A DNA stretch of 64,000 nt, from positions 1-64,000 of the forward strand of contig JAGBNH010000090.1 in assembly GCA_017634475.1 (NCBI GenBank). Direction: 5' to 3'. Made by a program: the position numbers and the translations under genes. Positions 56,613-64,000 of the stretch are shown piece by piece; within the stretch, counting starts at the first letter, position 1, and each line of letters begins with the position of its first letter. The DNA is from Eubacterium sp. (lineage in GTDB: Bacteria > Bacillota > Clostridia > Lachnospirales > Lachnospiraceae). Under the pieces are notes generated by a model. The model was given only the letters and a program-made list of their open reading frames with translations. It ran no database searches and was not told where the DNA came from.

Positions 56613-56798
56613 AAAACGAGGACGGGCCTGATCTGAGGACAATGTCGTTAAGGTAAAAAAAGCCTGTCATTCTGAGGAGCGTAGCGACGAAGAATCCCTT
56701 CGACTTGCGAAGGAAGATCCTTCGGCTCGCATAGCTCACCTCAGGATGACAGGCATACTTGACTGTACGACATTGGATTTGAGGCCCGTCCTCGTTTT
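56613..56798. terminator. dnaB terminator split by an inserted repeat element
   Basis: Outer arms AAAACGAGGACGGGCCT (56613-56629) and its exact complement (56782-56798) are followed by GTATAT. A second pair, CAATGTCGT (56640-56648) and ACGACATTG (56767-56775), continues the stem. The loop now contains a repeat of about 95 bp. It serves convergent dnaB and the DUF1887 gene. With the tandem repeat it accounts for the whole 56494-56842 gap. Confidence 0.75.
56662..56754. repeat. Complete TGTCATTCTGAG repeat element
   Basis: Terminal inverted repeats GCCTGTCATTCTGAGG (56662-56677) and CCTCAGGATGACAGGC (56739-56754) differ by one wobble base. The core reads GAGCGTAGCGACGAAGAATCC, CTTCGACTTGCGAAG and GATCCTTCGGCTCG. 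At 93 bp and without coding capacity it is a MITE- or REP-like unit and the best full-length copy in the window. Confidence 0.8.
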
Positions 56799-56842
56799 GT
56801 ATATCTTCGTTTTGGTATATTGACGTTTCCGTATTGCGCGCT

Positions 56843-58084
56843 CTACGCCCCCTGGATCCGCTGCAGCTTGCGCATCAGCTGCTCGTCGGTCAGATTGTAG
56901 CAATCATCGATCACCCAGATATGCATATCCTTCGCACGTTGTTTGAAGAAGGCTCCTCCGCTGGCAGCGGCCTCACAGGGCGTTGCCATAACGAGGACCT
57001 TTTTTGCATATCGCCCGCCGAAACGGGAGGTCACGGTCTCCAGCTCATGCAGCGCCTTGGAATCCGCGCGGCCGCTCTTACAGGAGATAAATGTGGGAAC
57101 TGCATCCCGCATCAGGATCACGTCGATCTCGTTGATGGTCTCACCCTTGGAATGGCCGTCGGAAAAGGCGCTCTCCTGCTGTACGGGCTGTCCCTCCCAG
57201 TCGATGATGGCTCCGGTGGTTGCATCCGTAAATATGGTAGGCTCTCTGGTGGCTACCTCATAGACATGAAGCTCCAGGATGTTGCCGGTCTTGGTCACGA
57301 CCTCACGGATCTGCTGGTTGGCGAACCGGAAGACGATGCAATGCTTCTCCGAACGGTAGAAATCCATCATTCCCTTATCCTTAAGCTGCTGCAGAAGGGT
57401 TATGGAATCCTTCAGTGCAGCCTTCGGAAGACGGAAGACATGCTCCGCATCCTCCGGGTAATTCTTGATCACCTCTTCAATGATGGAGCAGTAACGGTTC
57501 CAGTTATGGCCCAGGCGTTTTGCCACGGTCCAGATCTCCCGGATCTCCTCCCGGAACAGCTCGTCGAAATCCCAACGGAACAGCTGGGGACGGAGAGTTC
57601 CTCCGTGGAGAACGATATTCTCCGAAACGGTAATGGAGGCATTGGTATGGGTGGTGGTGGGCAAATGCCCGCTGGACAGGTCCATTTCCGTACCGGTGTA
57701 GGGGTCGATCCGCAGGGTATCCACCTTCCGGTTGGCACTGACATAACCGAAAGCAATGAGGAACATCTCGCCGCCGCCGGTGAGCTCGAACCGTGCATGG
57801 GGATGGTCCGTAAGGATATCCTCGATGGTCTGGATACACAGCATGAGATCGTCACGGGGGACCTCGATGAATTCCAGGGTGGTATGGGGCGAGGTGAGCC
57901 CCGCAAAACGGCGCAGGCTGTTCATTTTCTTTGTGATCATGTTATGCTTATGCCCAAGGTAAATGATCCGCTCGGGCTTATAGGTCAGCAGTGCCATGAT
58001 ATTCTCCAGAGCTTCCTCGGAGAAGAATTCCACGATGACCAGTTCCTCTTTGGACCGGTCAGTGTTCATAGGATCATTTGTCAT
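56843..58084 (-). CDS. DUF1887/Card1-like protein: CARF-type sensor with PD-(D/E)xK nuclease
   Basis: The protein has 413 aa. The N-terminal 150 aa look like a CARF Rossmann domain, with the ligand-loop motif LTGGGEMFLIAF (101-112). A winged-helix-like stretch follows (about 185-260). The C-terminal nuclease has GNILELHVYEVA (Glu271), NEIDVILM (Asp321) and ISCKSG (Lys336), a complete PD-(D/E)xK set arranged as in Card1/Can2 nucleases of type III CRISPR, which cut DNA and RNA when bound to cyclic oligoadenylate. No cas gene or array is in the window. It lies 24 nt after an SDR gene. AAAGGAG stands 8 nt before the ATG. The fold is likely; the signal is unknown. Confidence 0.82.
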   Translation of the reverse strand: MTNDPMNTDRSKEELVIVEFFSEEALENIMALLTYKPERIIYLGHKHNMITKKMNSLRRFAGLTSPHTTLEFIEVPRDDLMLCIQTIEDILTDHPHARFELTGGGEMFLIAFGYVSANRKVDTLRIDPYTGTEMDLSSGHLPTTTHTNASITVSENIVLHGGTLRPQLFRWDFDELFREEIREIWTVAKRLGHNWNRYCSIIEEVIKNYPEDAEHVFRLPKAALKDSITLLQQLKDKGMMDFYRSEKHCIVFRFANQQIREVVTKTGNILELHVYEVATREPTIFTDATTGAIIDWEGQPVQQESAFSDGHSKGETINEIDVILMRDAVPTFISCKSGRADSKALHELETVTSRFGGRYAKKVLVMATPCEAAASGGAFFKQRAKDMHIWVIDDCYNLTDEQLMRKLQRIQGA

Positions 58085-58108
58085 GGTCCACGCTCCTTTC
58101 TTTTCGGA

Positions 58109-58867
58109 TCATCCGATCCAGCCGCCGTCCATACGGAGGACTGCGCCGGTAACATAGGAAGGCATGAGGGAAAGAAGTTCTATTGCTTCGGCCACTTCCT
58201 CAGGGGTGGCAAAACGCCCGTAGGGGATCTCCTCTGACAGGCCCTTTTTCTCCTCCTCGGACAGATTGCCGTTCATTTCCGTATCCACAGCCCCCAGCTC
58301 CAGACAGTTTACCGCCACATGAGAGGGGGAAAGCTCCTTGGCCAGGGCCTTGGTGAAGGCGGTGACTCCTCCCTTGGAAGCGGAGTAGGCGACTTCGCAG
58401 GAAGCGCCCACGGCGCCCCACACCGAGGACAGATTGATGATCCGGCCGGCATCTCCGGCTGGATCCGAAGCTGCCTGAAGGAGGTCATGCTGGAATGCCC
58501 GGCAGGTAAGATACACCGAAGAGAGATTGGTGGAGATCAGCCGGTTCCAGTCCTCGAAGGAAAGATCCATAAGCATGCCGGGAAGACTTATGGCAGCGTT
58601 GTTGATCAGAAGGCTGACCCGTCCTCCGGCGGCGTGGATCTCCTTCACCAGGCGTTCCACAGTGTCCTGCTCCCCGATATCTCCGAGAAAACAAAGTACG
58701 GTCTGCCGGGGGCTCAGCGAACGGATCTCCTCGGCGAGCCGGTAAAGCTTCTCCTTCTCCTTATGGGCGGTGAGGCAGAGCATGGGAAAACGCCCGGATT
58801 CCGCGAGCCTGAGTGCTGCGGCCCGCCCGATCCCCCGGGAAGCTCCCGTGATCAGTGCACATTTCAT
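58109..58867 (-). CDS. SDR family oxidoreductase (FabG-like)
   Basis: The protein has 252 aa. A short-chain dehydrogenase with the NAD(P) loop TGASRGIG (7-14), NNAA, the catalytic Ser in INLSSVWG, YSASK (catalytic Tyr and Lys) and the end VTGAVLRMDGGWIG, all intact. It resembles 3-oxoacyl-ACP reductase FabG but is not in a fab cluster, so the substrate is open. The start at 58867 has AAAGGAG 5 nt upstream; an ATG five codons earlier lies before that site. It is the first gene of a two-gene operon with the Card1-like nuclease. Confidence 0.92.
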   Translation of the reverse strand: MKCALITGASRGIGRAAALRLAESGRFPMLCLTAHKEKEKLYRLAEEIRSLSPRQTVLCFLGDIGEQDTVERLVKEIHAAGGRVSLLINNAAISLPGMLMDLSFEDWNRLISTNLSSVYLTCRAFQHDLLQAASDPAGDAGRIINLSSVWGAVGASCEVAYSASKGGVTAFTKALAKELSPSHVAVNCLELGAVDTEMNGNLSEEEKKGLSEEIPYGRFATPEEVAEAIELLSLMPSYVTGAVLRMDGGWIG

Positions 58868-58978
58868 GGCTGCTCCTTTCAAAACGGCAGAGTTAAGTAG
58901 TTACCTGTATTTTACCATAAACAGGGCGTTTTGAACATTTCCGCGGCGGATTTTTTTGCGAAAACATGTGCTGCAGAA

Positions 58979-59007
58979 TTGAAAATGGAAAATGAATTTG
59001 TTATACT
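58979..59007 (+). promoter_or_regulatory. Promoter of the LytR_C gene
   Basis: TTGAAA (58979-58984) and TATACT (59002-59007) are 17 bp apart, about 40 nt before the ATG. Confidence 0.7.
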
Positions 59008-59046
59008 TAAATTTGGTTAAGAAGGTTTTTATTGGGAGGTTAAGTC

Positions 59047-59592
59047 ATGAAAAAAAAGCAAAGTGCATCTGGGCTGTTTTTTTCCATGTTTCTTCGGGCC
59101 ATCGTGGTGATCCTTGCCATCGTGATCGTCTGTCTCGCCGTTGCACTGGTCCGTTCCTGGATCAAGGGAAGCGGGAGCAAGACGGGTGACACCAGCACGG
59201 GGGGGATCGCGGTTTCATCGGAGAATCAGACCGATAATCTTCTTACTTCCACGGCCACCGAAGCACCGACGGAGGCTCCTACCCAGGAAGTGAAGCTGGA
59301 CATCAAGATCGTCGTACTGAACGGTACGACTACTAATGGTGTTGCAGGAGCATGGCGGGAGCAGCTGAACAATGCAGGCTATACGGCAGTTGAGGTCGGA
59401 AACTATTCCGGAACCACCACAACGACGCTGATCTATTTCAAGACCCCGGGGGCAGGGCAGGAGCTTGCATCCTACTTTAAGGAGCCCCAGATCCTGGAAA
59501 CCTTTGATTCCGGTAACGCCGATGTGGACCTTTCGGATACCGATGTCCTGATCGTTATCGGTGCCAAGGACGATATCGTCTCCGCACGGTAG
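59047..59592 (+). CDS. Membrane-anchored LytR_C domain protein
   Basis: The protein has 181 aa. One N-terminal membrane helix (about 14-37), a Ser/Thr/Glu-rich spacer (about 42-80), then a LytR C-terminal-type domain with KIVVLNGTTTNGVAGAWREQL and AGYTAVEVGNY (about 87-120), ending DTDVLIVIGAKDD. LytR_C domains sit outside the membrane, often attached to LytR-CpsA-Psr wall-glycopolymer ligases; here the domain stands alone. GGGAGG lies 7 nt before the ATG. It is a single gene between a promoter and a strong terminator. Confidence 0.85.
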   Translation: MKKKQSASGLFFSMFLRAIVVILAIVIVCLAVALVRSWIKGSGSKTGDTSTGGIAVSSENQTDNLLTSTATEAPTEAPTQEVKLDIKIVVLNGTTTNGVAGAWREQLNNAGYTAVEVGNYSGTTTTTLIYFKTPGAGQELASYFKEPQILETFDSGNADVDLSDTDVLIVIGAKDDIVSAR

Positions 59593-59729
59593 ACCGGCCC
59601 TGAAATCCACCGTTTTCTGGTGATTATTTAGCAAAACTGACAGTATTTCCTTTATGATTTCGGCACTTTTTCAGATCGGATCCGGGATTGTTGATTTACA
59701 TAAGATTTTAATGAAAAATACACAAAAGA

Positions 59730-59764
59730 CAGGTGGTTTTCTCTTGAACCACCTGCTTTTTTTT
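59730..59764 (+). terminator. Terminator after the LytR_C gene
   Basis: The 9-bp stem CAGGTGGTT/AACCACCTG is followed by C and eight T. The rest of 59593-59958 is a leader for the next gene. It has a GCATAC/GTATGC inverted repeat at 59783-59798 and a TTCCGGGAA/TTCCCGGGAA hairpin near 59885-59912, but no ORF with a ribosome site. Confidence 0.9.
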
Positions 59765-59958
59765 GTTGAAAATGTTGTGCATGCATACACCCGTATGCTA
59801 GATTAACAAAAGTTTTTTCCGTTCTTTATGCAATCCACATATAGTCTAAAACGGGTAAAACAGTTAAGATATGTCACAGTGAATTCCGGGAAGGGTGCGT
59901 TTTATTCCCGGGAAATAATCTAAAGCTAATTTAGAAAACAATTAGGAGGATGCAAACA

Positions 59959-61071
59959 ATGGCTAGTTTATCTTTGAAGAACATTTACAAGATCTATCCG
60001 AATGGCTTCAACGCAGTAAAGGACTTCAACCTGGAGATCCAGGATAAGGAGTTCATCATCTTCGTAGGACCTTCCGGATGCGGTAAGTCCACAACCCTTC
60101 GTATGATCGCAGGACTTGAGGACATCAGCTCCGGTGAGCTTTGGATCGGTGACAAGCTGGTTAACGATGTTGAGCCTAAGGACAGAGATATCGCCATGGT
60201 ATTCCAGAACTACGCTCTGTATCCGCATATGTCCGTATATGACAATATGGCATTTGGTCTGAAGCTGCGTAAGGTTTCCAAAGAGAAGATCGACAAGTCC
60301 GTACATGAAGCTGCTAAGATCCTTGAGATCGAGCACCTGCTCGATCGTAAGCCGAAGGCTCTTTCCGGTGGTCAGAGACAGCGTGTGGCTATGGGACGTG
60401 CTATCGTGCGTGAGCCCAAGGTATTCCTGATGGACGAGCCTCTTTCCAACCTGGATGCTAAGCTCCGTGTTCAGATGCGTGTTGAGATCTCCAAGCTTCA
60501 TCAGAGACTTCAGACAACCATCATCTACGTAACACATGACCAGACCGAGGCTATGACCCTTGGTACCCGTATCGTAGTTATGAAGGACGGTATCATCCAG
60601 CAGGTAGATACACCGCAGAACCTGTATGATCATCCGACAAACCTCTTCGTAGCAGGATTCATGGGTATGCCGCCGATGAACTTCATCGACAGTAAGGTAG
60701 TTAAGTCCGGCGCAGATGTACTTCTGATGTTCGGTTCTCACTCCATCAAGGTTCCCGAGGCTAAGGCTAACAAGCTGATCGCCGGCGGATTCATTGACAA
60801 GGATGTTGTACTTGGTATCCGTCCTGAGGATATCCATGACGAGCAGCTCTTCATCGAGTCTTCTCCGGAGTCCGTCATCGACGCTCGTATCAACATTTAC
60901 GAAATGCTCGGTGCTGAAGTTTATCTGTACTTCTCCATCGACCAGTTCGATATCACCGCTCGAGTTAATGCTCGTACAACTGCTCGTCCCGGCGATACCG
61001 TACAGTTCGCATTCGACCTGTCCAAGATCCATATCTTCGATAAGGAAACCGAGCAGGTTATCGCAAACTAG
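59959..61071 (+). CDS. Sugar ABC transporter ATPase, MsmK/UgpC type
   Basis: The protein has 370 aa. The ATPase domain has Walker A GPSGCGKST, Q loop MVFQNYALYPHMSVY, signature LSGGQRQRVAMGRAI, Walker B VFLMDEPLSNLD and the His loop VTHDQTEAMT. The C-terminal TOBE/OB domain (about 240-370) is the MalK type. Lone genes of this kind in Firmicutes (MsmK/MsmX) energise several carbohydrate importers, and no permease is nearby. Codon use shifts to CGT, GCT and other translation-optimal codons compared with neighbours, suggesting high expression. The ATG at 59959 has AGGAGG 9 nt upstream; the ATG at 59950 is too close to it. Confidence 0.95.
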   Translation: MASLSLKNIYKIYPNGFNAVKDFNLEIQDKEFIIFVGPSGCGKSTTLRMIAGLEDISSGELWIGDKLVNDVEPKDRDIAMVFQNYALYPHMSVYDNMAFGLKLRKVSKEKIDKSVHEAAKILEIEHLLDRKPKALSGGQRQRVAMGRAIVREPKVFLMDEPLSNLDAKLRVQMRVEISKLHQRLQTTIIYVTHDQTEAMTLGTRIVVMKDGIIQQVDTPQNLYDHPTNLFVAGFMGMPPMNFIDSKVVKSGADVLLMFGSHSIKVPEAKANKLIAGGFIDKDVVLGIRPEDIHDEQLFIESSPESVIDARINIYEMLGAEVYLYFSIDQFDITARVNARTTARPGDTVQFAFDLSKIHIFDKETEQVIAN

Positions 61072-61090
61072 TCATTATTTCAGATCTACC

Positions 61091-61124
61091 AAAGGGCTGT
61101 CCGCAATGGACAGCCCTTTTTTTT
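61091..61124 (+). terminator. Terminator after the MsmK-like gene
   Basis: The stem AAAGGGCTGTCC/GGACAGCCCTTT (loop GCAAT) runs into eight or more T. Confidence 0.93.
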
Positions 61125-61243
61125 CACAACATTTTCTCTTTTAATTGGCGTCATTTTCTGATACAATAAGGAATGATTGTCTGGGTATGATGATCATTTG
61201 CTTATGGGATGAACATAATATCATTGTAGAAAAGGAGTAAACC

Positions 61244-62335
61244 ATGATTTCAAATCAGATTCTGCAGGATACGATTGATGGAATCCACACGATCACGAAG
61301 GTGGATCTGCTCGTTACGGATGTAGAGGGGCGCGCACTGGCAAAAACCTTTGACGTAAATGTTGATGGTTATGAGAATGCAGTTGCCACATTTGTGGATT
61401 CTCCGGCTGAAAGCCAGGCCATGCTGGGCTGTCAGTTCTTTAAAGTAAATGACGATAAGCAGCTGGAATATGTGATCCTGGCCAAGGGCGAGACAGATTC
61501 CACATATATGGTTGGAAAGATGGCAGCCTTTCAGATCCAGAATCTGCTGGTAGCCTATAAGGAGCGGTTTGATAAGGACAACTTCATCAAGAACCTGCTT
61601 CTGGATAATCTGCTTCTGGTGGATATCTATAACCGCGCAAAGAAGCTGCACATCGAGACGGACGTTAAGCGCGTGGTCTACATCATCGAGACCAAGACGG
61701 AGAAGGACAACAATGCCCTGGAGACCGTCCGGAATCTTTTTGCCACCAAGGCAAAGGACTTCATCACTGCAGTAGATGAGAAGAATATCATTCTGGTGAA
61801 GGAGGTTAAGGCGAACGAGAGCTACGAGGAGCTTTCCCGCATCGCCAAGACCATCGTGGATATGCTGAACACGGAAGCACTGTCCAGCGTTCACGTAGCC
61901 TTTGGTACCATCGTAAATGAGATCAAGGAAGTATCCCGTTCCTATAAGGAAGCCAAGATGGCTCTGGATGTAGGGAAGATCTTCTACAGCGACAAGAATA
62001 TCATCGCTTACAGCAATCTGGGCATCGGCCGGCTGATCTATCAGCTTCCCATCCCCCTCTGCCGTCTTTTTATCAAGGAGATCTTCGATGGCAAGTCCCC
62101 GGATGAGTTCGACGAAGAGACGCTGACCACAATCAACAAGTTCTTCGAGAACAGCCTGAACGTATCTGAGACCAGCCGCCAGCTGTACATCCACCGGAAC
62201 ACTCTGGTTTACCGTCTGGACAAGATCCAGAAAGCCACCGGCCTGGACCTTCGCGTCTTCGAAGACGCCATCACCTTCAAGATCGCCCTTATGGTTGTGA
62301 AGTATATGAAGTATATGGAGACGCAGGAGTTCTAG
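61244..62335 (+). CDS. CdaR/PucR-type transcriptional regulator
   Basis: The protein has 363 aa. The N-terminal 130 aa fit a sugar-diacid-recognition domain (ILQDTIDGIHTITKVDLLVTD at the start). A central degenerate GGDEF-like region (about 135-265) and a C-terminal HTH_30 (about 295-360) follow; the latter has NVSETSRQLYIHRNTLVYRLDKIQ, typical of CdaR and PucR. It probably activates or represses carbon-use genes in response to a small metabolite. AAGGAG lies 6 nt before the ATG. Its neighbour, the MsmK-like ATPase, is behind a terminator, so linkage in function is only a guess. A structured repeat follows the stop. Confidence 0.88.
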   Translation: MISNQILQDTIDGIHTITKVDLLVTDVEGRALAKTFDVNVDGYENAVATFVDSPAESQAMLGCQFFKVNDDKQLEYVILAKGETDSTYMVGKMAAFQIQNLLVAYKERFDKDNFIKNLLLDNLLLVDIYNRAKKLHIETDVKRVVYIIETKTEKDNNALETVRNLFATKAKDFITAVDEKNIILVKEVKANESYEELSRIAKTIVDMLNTEALSSVHVAFGTIVNEIKEVSRSYKEAKMALDVGKIFYSDKNIIAYSNLGIGRLIYQLPIPLCRLFIKEIFDGKSPDEFDEETLTTINKFFENSLNVSETSRQLYIHRNTLVYRLDKIQKATGLDLRVFEDAITFKIALMVVKYMKYMETQEF

Positions 62336-62342
62336 GCGCCCA

Positions 62343-62604
62343 GCTACAAGCGGTGCACATCCCATCCAACGGCCGCCGCCCGGGAGCTTGCTCACGGGGC
62401 GGTGGCCGTTGGATAGGATGTATAGCGCGCCAGCGCGCCGACTCACCGACCGCCTTGCGGTCGGTGAGCCGAGAGCACCGCTTGTAGCGAGATGCCCGGG
62501 AGCTTGCTCACGGGGCGGTGGCTGTTGGATGGGATGTATAGCGCGCCAGCGCGCCGACTCGATGCCCGCGAAGCGGGCGTCGAGCCGGAAGCACCGCTTG
62601 TAGC
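62343..62604. repeat. Branched palindromic repeat, two units of 116-bp period
   Basis: Unit 1 is closed by GCTACAAGCGGTGC (62343-62356) and its complement (62475-62488). Inside, 62357-62374 pairs with 62404-62421 (ACATCC...GGATGT), then come small hairpins GCGCGC/GCGCGC and ACCGACCGC/GCGGTCGGT. Unit 2 repeats most of this to 62604 but lacks the left outer arm, and its last hairpin is replaced by GATGCCCGC/GCGGGCGTC. The sequence conserves pairing more than bases. It fills the gap between the regulator and ftsE. Confidence 0.75.
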
Positions 62605-62640
62605 GAGACGCCCGCTTCGCGGGATCAAAATAAAAATACT

Positions 62641-62664
62641 AAAACCGCGCCCCAGCGCGGTTTT
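62641..62664 (+). other. 10-bp hairpin directly before the ftsE ribosome site
   Basis: AAAACCGCGC and GCGCGGTTTT enclose a CCCA loop, one base before CAGGAGG. It looks like a terminator for upstream transcription or a stabiliser of the ftsEX message. The AGGAGG to ATG spacing of 12 nt is long. Confidence 0.5.
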
Positions 62665-62683
62665 CAGGAGGTTTTAATTCTAT

Positions 62684-63373
62684 ATGATTACATTGGAAAA
62701 TGTGACGATGAAGTACCCCACAGGTACCGTCGCCCTGCAGGATGTAAGTCTGCATATCGACAAAGGCGAATTCGTCTTTATCGTGGGTAGCACAGGCTCC
62801 GGAAAAACAACGCTTCTGGAACTGCTTCTTCGGGAGCTGGTTCCCACAAAAGGAAAGATCCATATGGCGGGCTTTGATTATTCCAGGATGAAGCGCCGTC
62901 AGATCCCCAAGCTTCGTCGTAAGCTGGGCGTGGTATTCCAGAATTTCCGTCTGATCAAGGACAGGACCGTATATGAAAATGTGGCATTTGCCCAGCGCGT
63001 CATCGAGACTCCGCCCCGGTATATCCGGCGTCAGGTCCCCGCAGTGCTTACCATGGTAGGCCTGGCAGACAAGTATAAGTCCTATCCGAAGCAGCTTTCC
63101 GGTGGTGAACAGCAGCGTGTGGCTATTGCCCGTGCACTGGTTAATAAGCCGGATATCATCCTGGCTGATGAGCCGACAGGTAACCTGGATCCCAAGACTA
63201 CCTGGGAGATCATGAACCTGCTGGAGGAGATCAATTCCAAGGGAACCACAGTGGTGGTGGTTACACATAACAAAGAGATCGTTAATGCCATGAAGCGTCG
63301 CGTGATCAAGCTGAAAAAGGGCGTTGTGGTCAGTGACGTGGAGAAGGGAGGATATATCGACGATGAGGATTAG
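62684..63373 (+). CDS. ftsE: Cell-division ABC transporter ATPase FtsE
   Basis: The protein has 229 aa. FtsE powers FtsX to switch on peptidoglycan hydrolases at the septum or side wall. Walker A is GSTGSGKTT (about 36-44), signature [16 protein letters not shown], Walker [12 protein letters not shown] and VTHNKEIVN for the His loop. The FtsE family start [14 protein letters not shown] is present. The stop lies 11 nt inside ftsX, so the two are coupled. Confidence 0.97.
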   Translation: MITLENVTMKYPTGTVALQDVSLHIDKGEFVFIVGSTGSGKTTLLELLLRELVPTKGKIHMAGFDYSRMKRRQIPKLRRKLGVVFQNFRLIKDRTVYENVAFAQRVIETPPRYIRRQVPAVLTMVGLADKYKSYPKQLSGGEQQRVAIARALVNKPDIILADEPTGNLDPKTTWEIMNLLEEINSKGTTVVVVTHNKEIVNAMKRRVIKLKKGVVVSDVEKGGYIDDED

Positions 63374-64000
63374 TTCAATCGGTTATACCTTCCGGCAGGG
63401 CTTTAAAAATATCCGGCGGAACCTGCTGTTCTCGCTGGCATCCATTGGTACCATCATTGCGTGCCTTTTCCTTTTCGGTCTGTTCTATGCGGTTCTGATG
63501 AATTTCCGGACCGCTATCAAGAAGATCGAAGGCAACATCTCCATTTCCGTATTCTTTGACTATGGGATCTCCCAGGAGCAGGTGGATCTGATCAGTGAGC
63601 AGATCCGTACCAGAGATGAGCTGGCCACCCTGGATTACGTATCGGCAAAGGATGCATGGGAGAAGTTCGTTCGGGACAATTACGACGACCCTCAGGCAGC
63701 GCTGGAAACCTTCGGGGATGACAACCCGCTGGTCAACTCCGCTTCCTTTACCATTACCTTGAAGGATGTTTCCCATCAGGCGGATTTTGTATCCTTTGTC
63801 AGCGGCATAAAGGGCGTTCGAAAGGTAAAGAGCTCGGAGTATACGGCAAATAACGTTGCAGCCATCAACACCTTTGTGGGCTATGGCTCCGCAGGTATCA
63901 TCCTGATCCTGTTCCTGGTATCCATCTTCCTGATCAGCAATACCATCACCATCGGTATCACGGTCCGTAAGGAAGAGATCCGGATCATGAAGCTGATCGG
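63363..64000 (+). CDS. ftsX: Cell-division protein FtsX, partial (runs off the window)
   Basis: The first 212 codons are present. An N-terminal amphipathic stretch ([20 protein letters not shown]) leads to membrane helix 1 (about 21-46). The extracellular loop (about 50-155) carries [16 protein letters not shown] and [11 protein letters not shown]. Helix 2 begins at about 172 ([19 protein letters not shown]), followed by [13 protein letters not shown], the usual FtsX coupling segment. It begins 11 nt before the ftsE stop. With FtsE it forms the complex that signals to wall hydrolases. The last helices are beyond position 64000. Confidence 0.95.
   Translation, partial: MRISSIGYTFRQGFKNIRRNLLFSLASIGTIIACLFLFGLFYAVLMNFRTAIKKIEGNISISVFFDYGISQEQVDLISEQIRTRDELATLDYVSAKDAWEKFVRDNYDDPQAALETFGDDNPLVNSASFTITLKDVSHQADFVSFVSGIKGVRKVKSSEYTANNVAAINTFVGYGSAGIILILFLVSIFLISNTITIGITVRKEEIRIMKLI

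Noticed and set aside
59783..59798. Promoter for the MsmK-like gene near the GCATAC/GTATGC repeat
   Set aside because: No pair of -35 and -10 hexamers with acceptable match and spacing could be fixed; only the inverted repeat is noted.

Overview
The window looks like chromosomal DNA of a Gram-positive, moderately GC-rich Clostridia bacterium, most likely a fibre-degrading gut or rumen member of the Lachnospiraceae. The reasons are the gene families (PF12897-type aspartate aminotransferase, MsmK/UgpC-like sugar ATPase, lipoprotein GH9 cellulase, YfhO, GdpP, LytR_C, the DUF5716/DUF5717-like pair), strong AGGAGG ribosome sites, and the gene order gdpP-rplI-dnaB. The genus cannot be read from the sequence. 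No rRNA, tRNA, prophage, transposase or CRISPR array was seen.

Layout. 1-1000: a structured repeat, a small Xre-type regulator and a 46-codon ORF with a strong ribosome site. 1.2-2.5 kb: hflX. 2.5-10.2 kb (minus): a five-gene, partly translationally coupled operon running from a giant degenerate-J/TPR protein and an HscC-like Hsp70 to three surface-glycan enzymes (hexapeptide acyltransferase, PglC/WcaJ-type sugar transferase, PIG-L deacetylase). 10.4-18 kb: aspartate aminotransferase, RluA synthase, CCA-adding enzyme, phosphohexomutase, an exported Cys/His hydrolase-like protein and a membrane protein. 18.2-19.7 kb (minus): a CbxX-type AAA+ ATPase. 19.9-31.5 kb: a eukaryotic-type HisA (HIS6), a GH9 cellulase lipoprotein, YfhO, a hybrid histidine kinase, a GNAT, an EAL-PAS protein and an SPFH protein. 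31.6-42.1 kb: HAD phosphatase, the whole F1Fo ATP synthase operon with a Na+-type c subunit, and a DUF885 lipoprotein. 42.1-49.5 kb: a PLP aminotransferase divergent from a three-gene cluster containing a degenerate Hsp70/actin-fold protein and a 1336-aa partner. 49.6-56.5 kb: valS, gdpP, rplI, dnaB. 56.8-58.9 kb (minus): an SDR and a DUF1887/Card1-like CARF nuclease. 59-64 kb: LytR_C protein, MsmK-like ATPase, CdaR/PucR-type regulator, ftsE and the start of ftsX.

The most unusual content is (a) two separate loci that pair an Hsp70-fold protein with a very large helical/TPR protein: HscC plus J-TPR tied to glycan enzymes, and the DUF5716/5717-like cluster whose Hsp70-like member has lost phosphate-2 glycines; (b) a Card1-like CARF nuclease with no CRISPR system in sight, in an operon with an SDR; and (c) a family of nested hairpin repeats with TGTCATTCTGAG ends. 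One repeat copy sits inside the loop of the dnaB terminator, and others lie within the atp and gdpP-rplI-dnaB operons.
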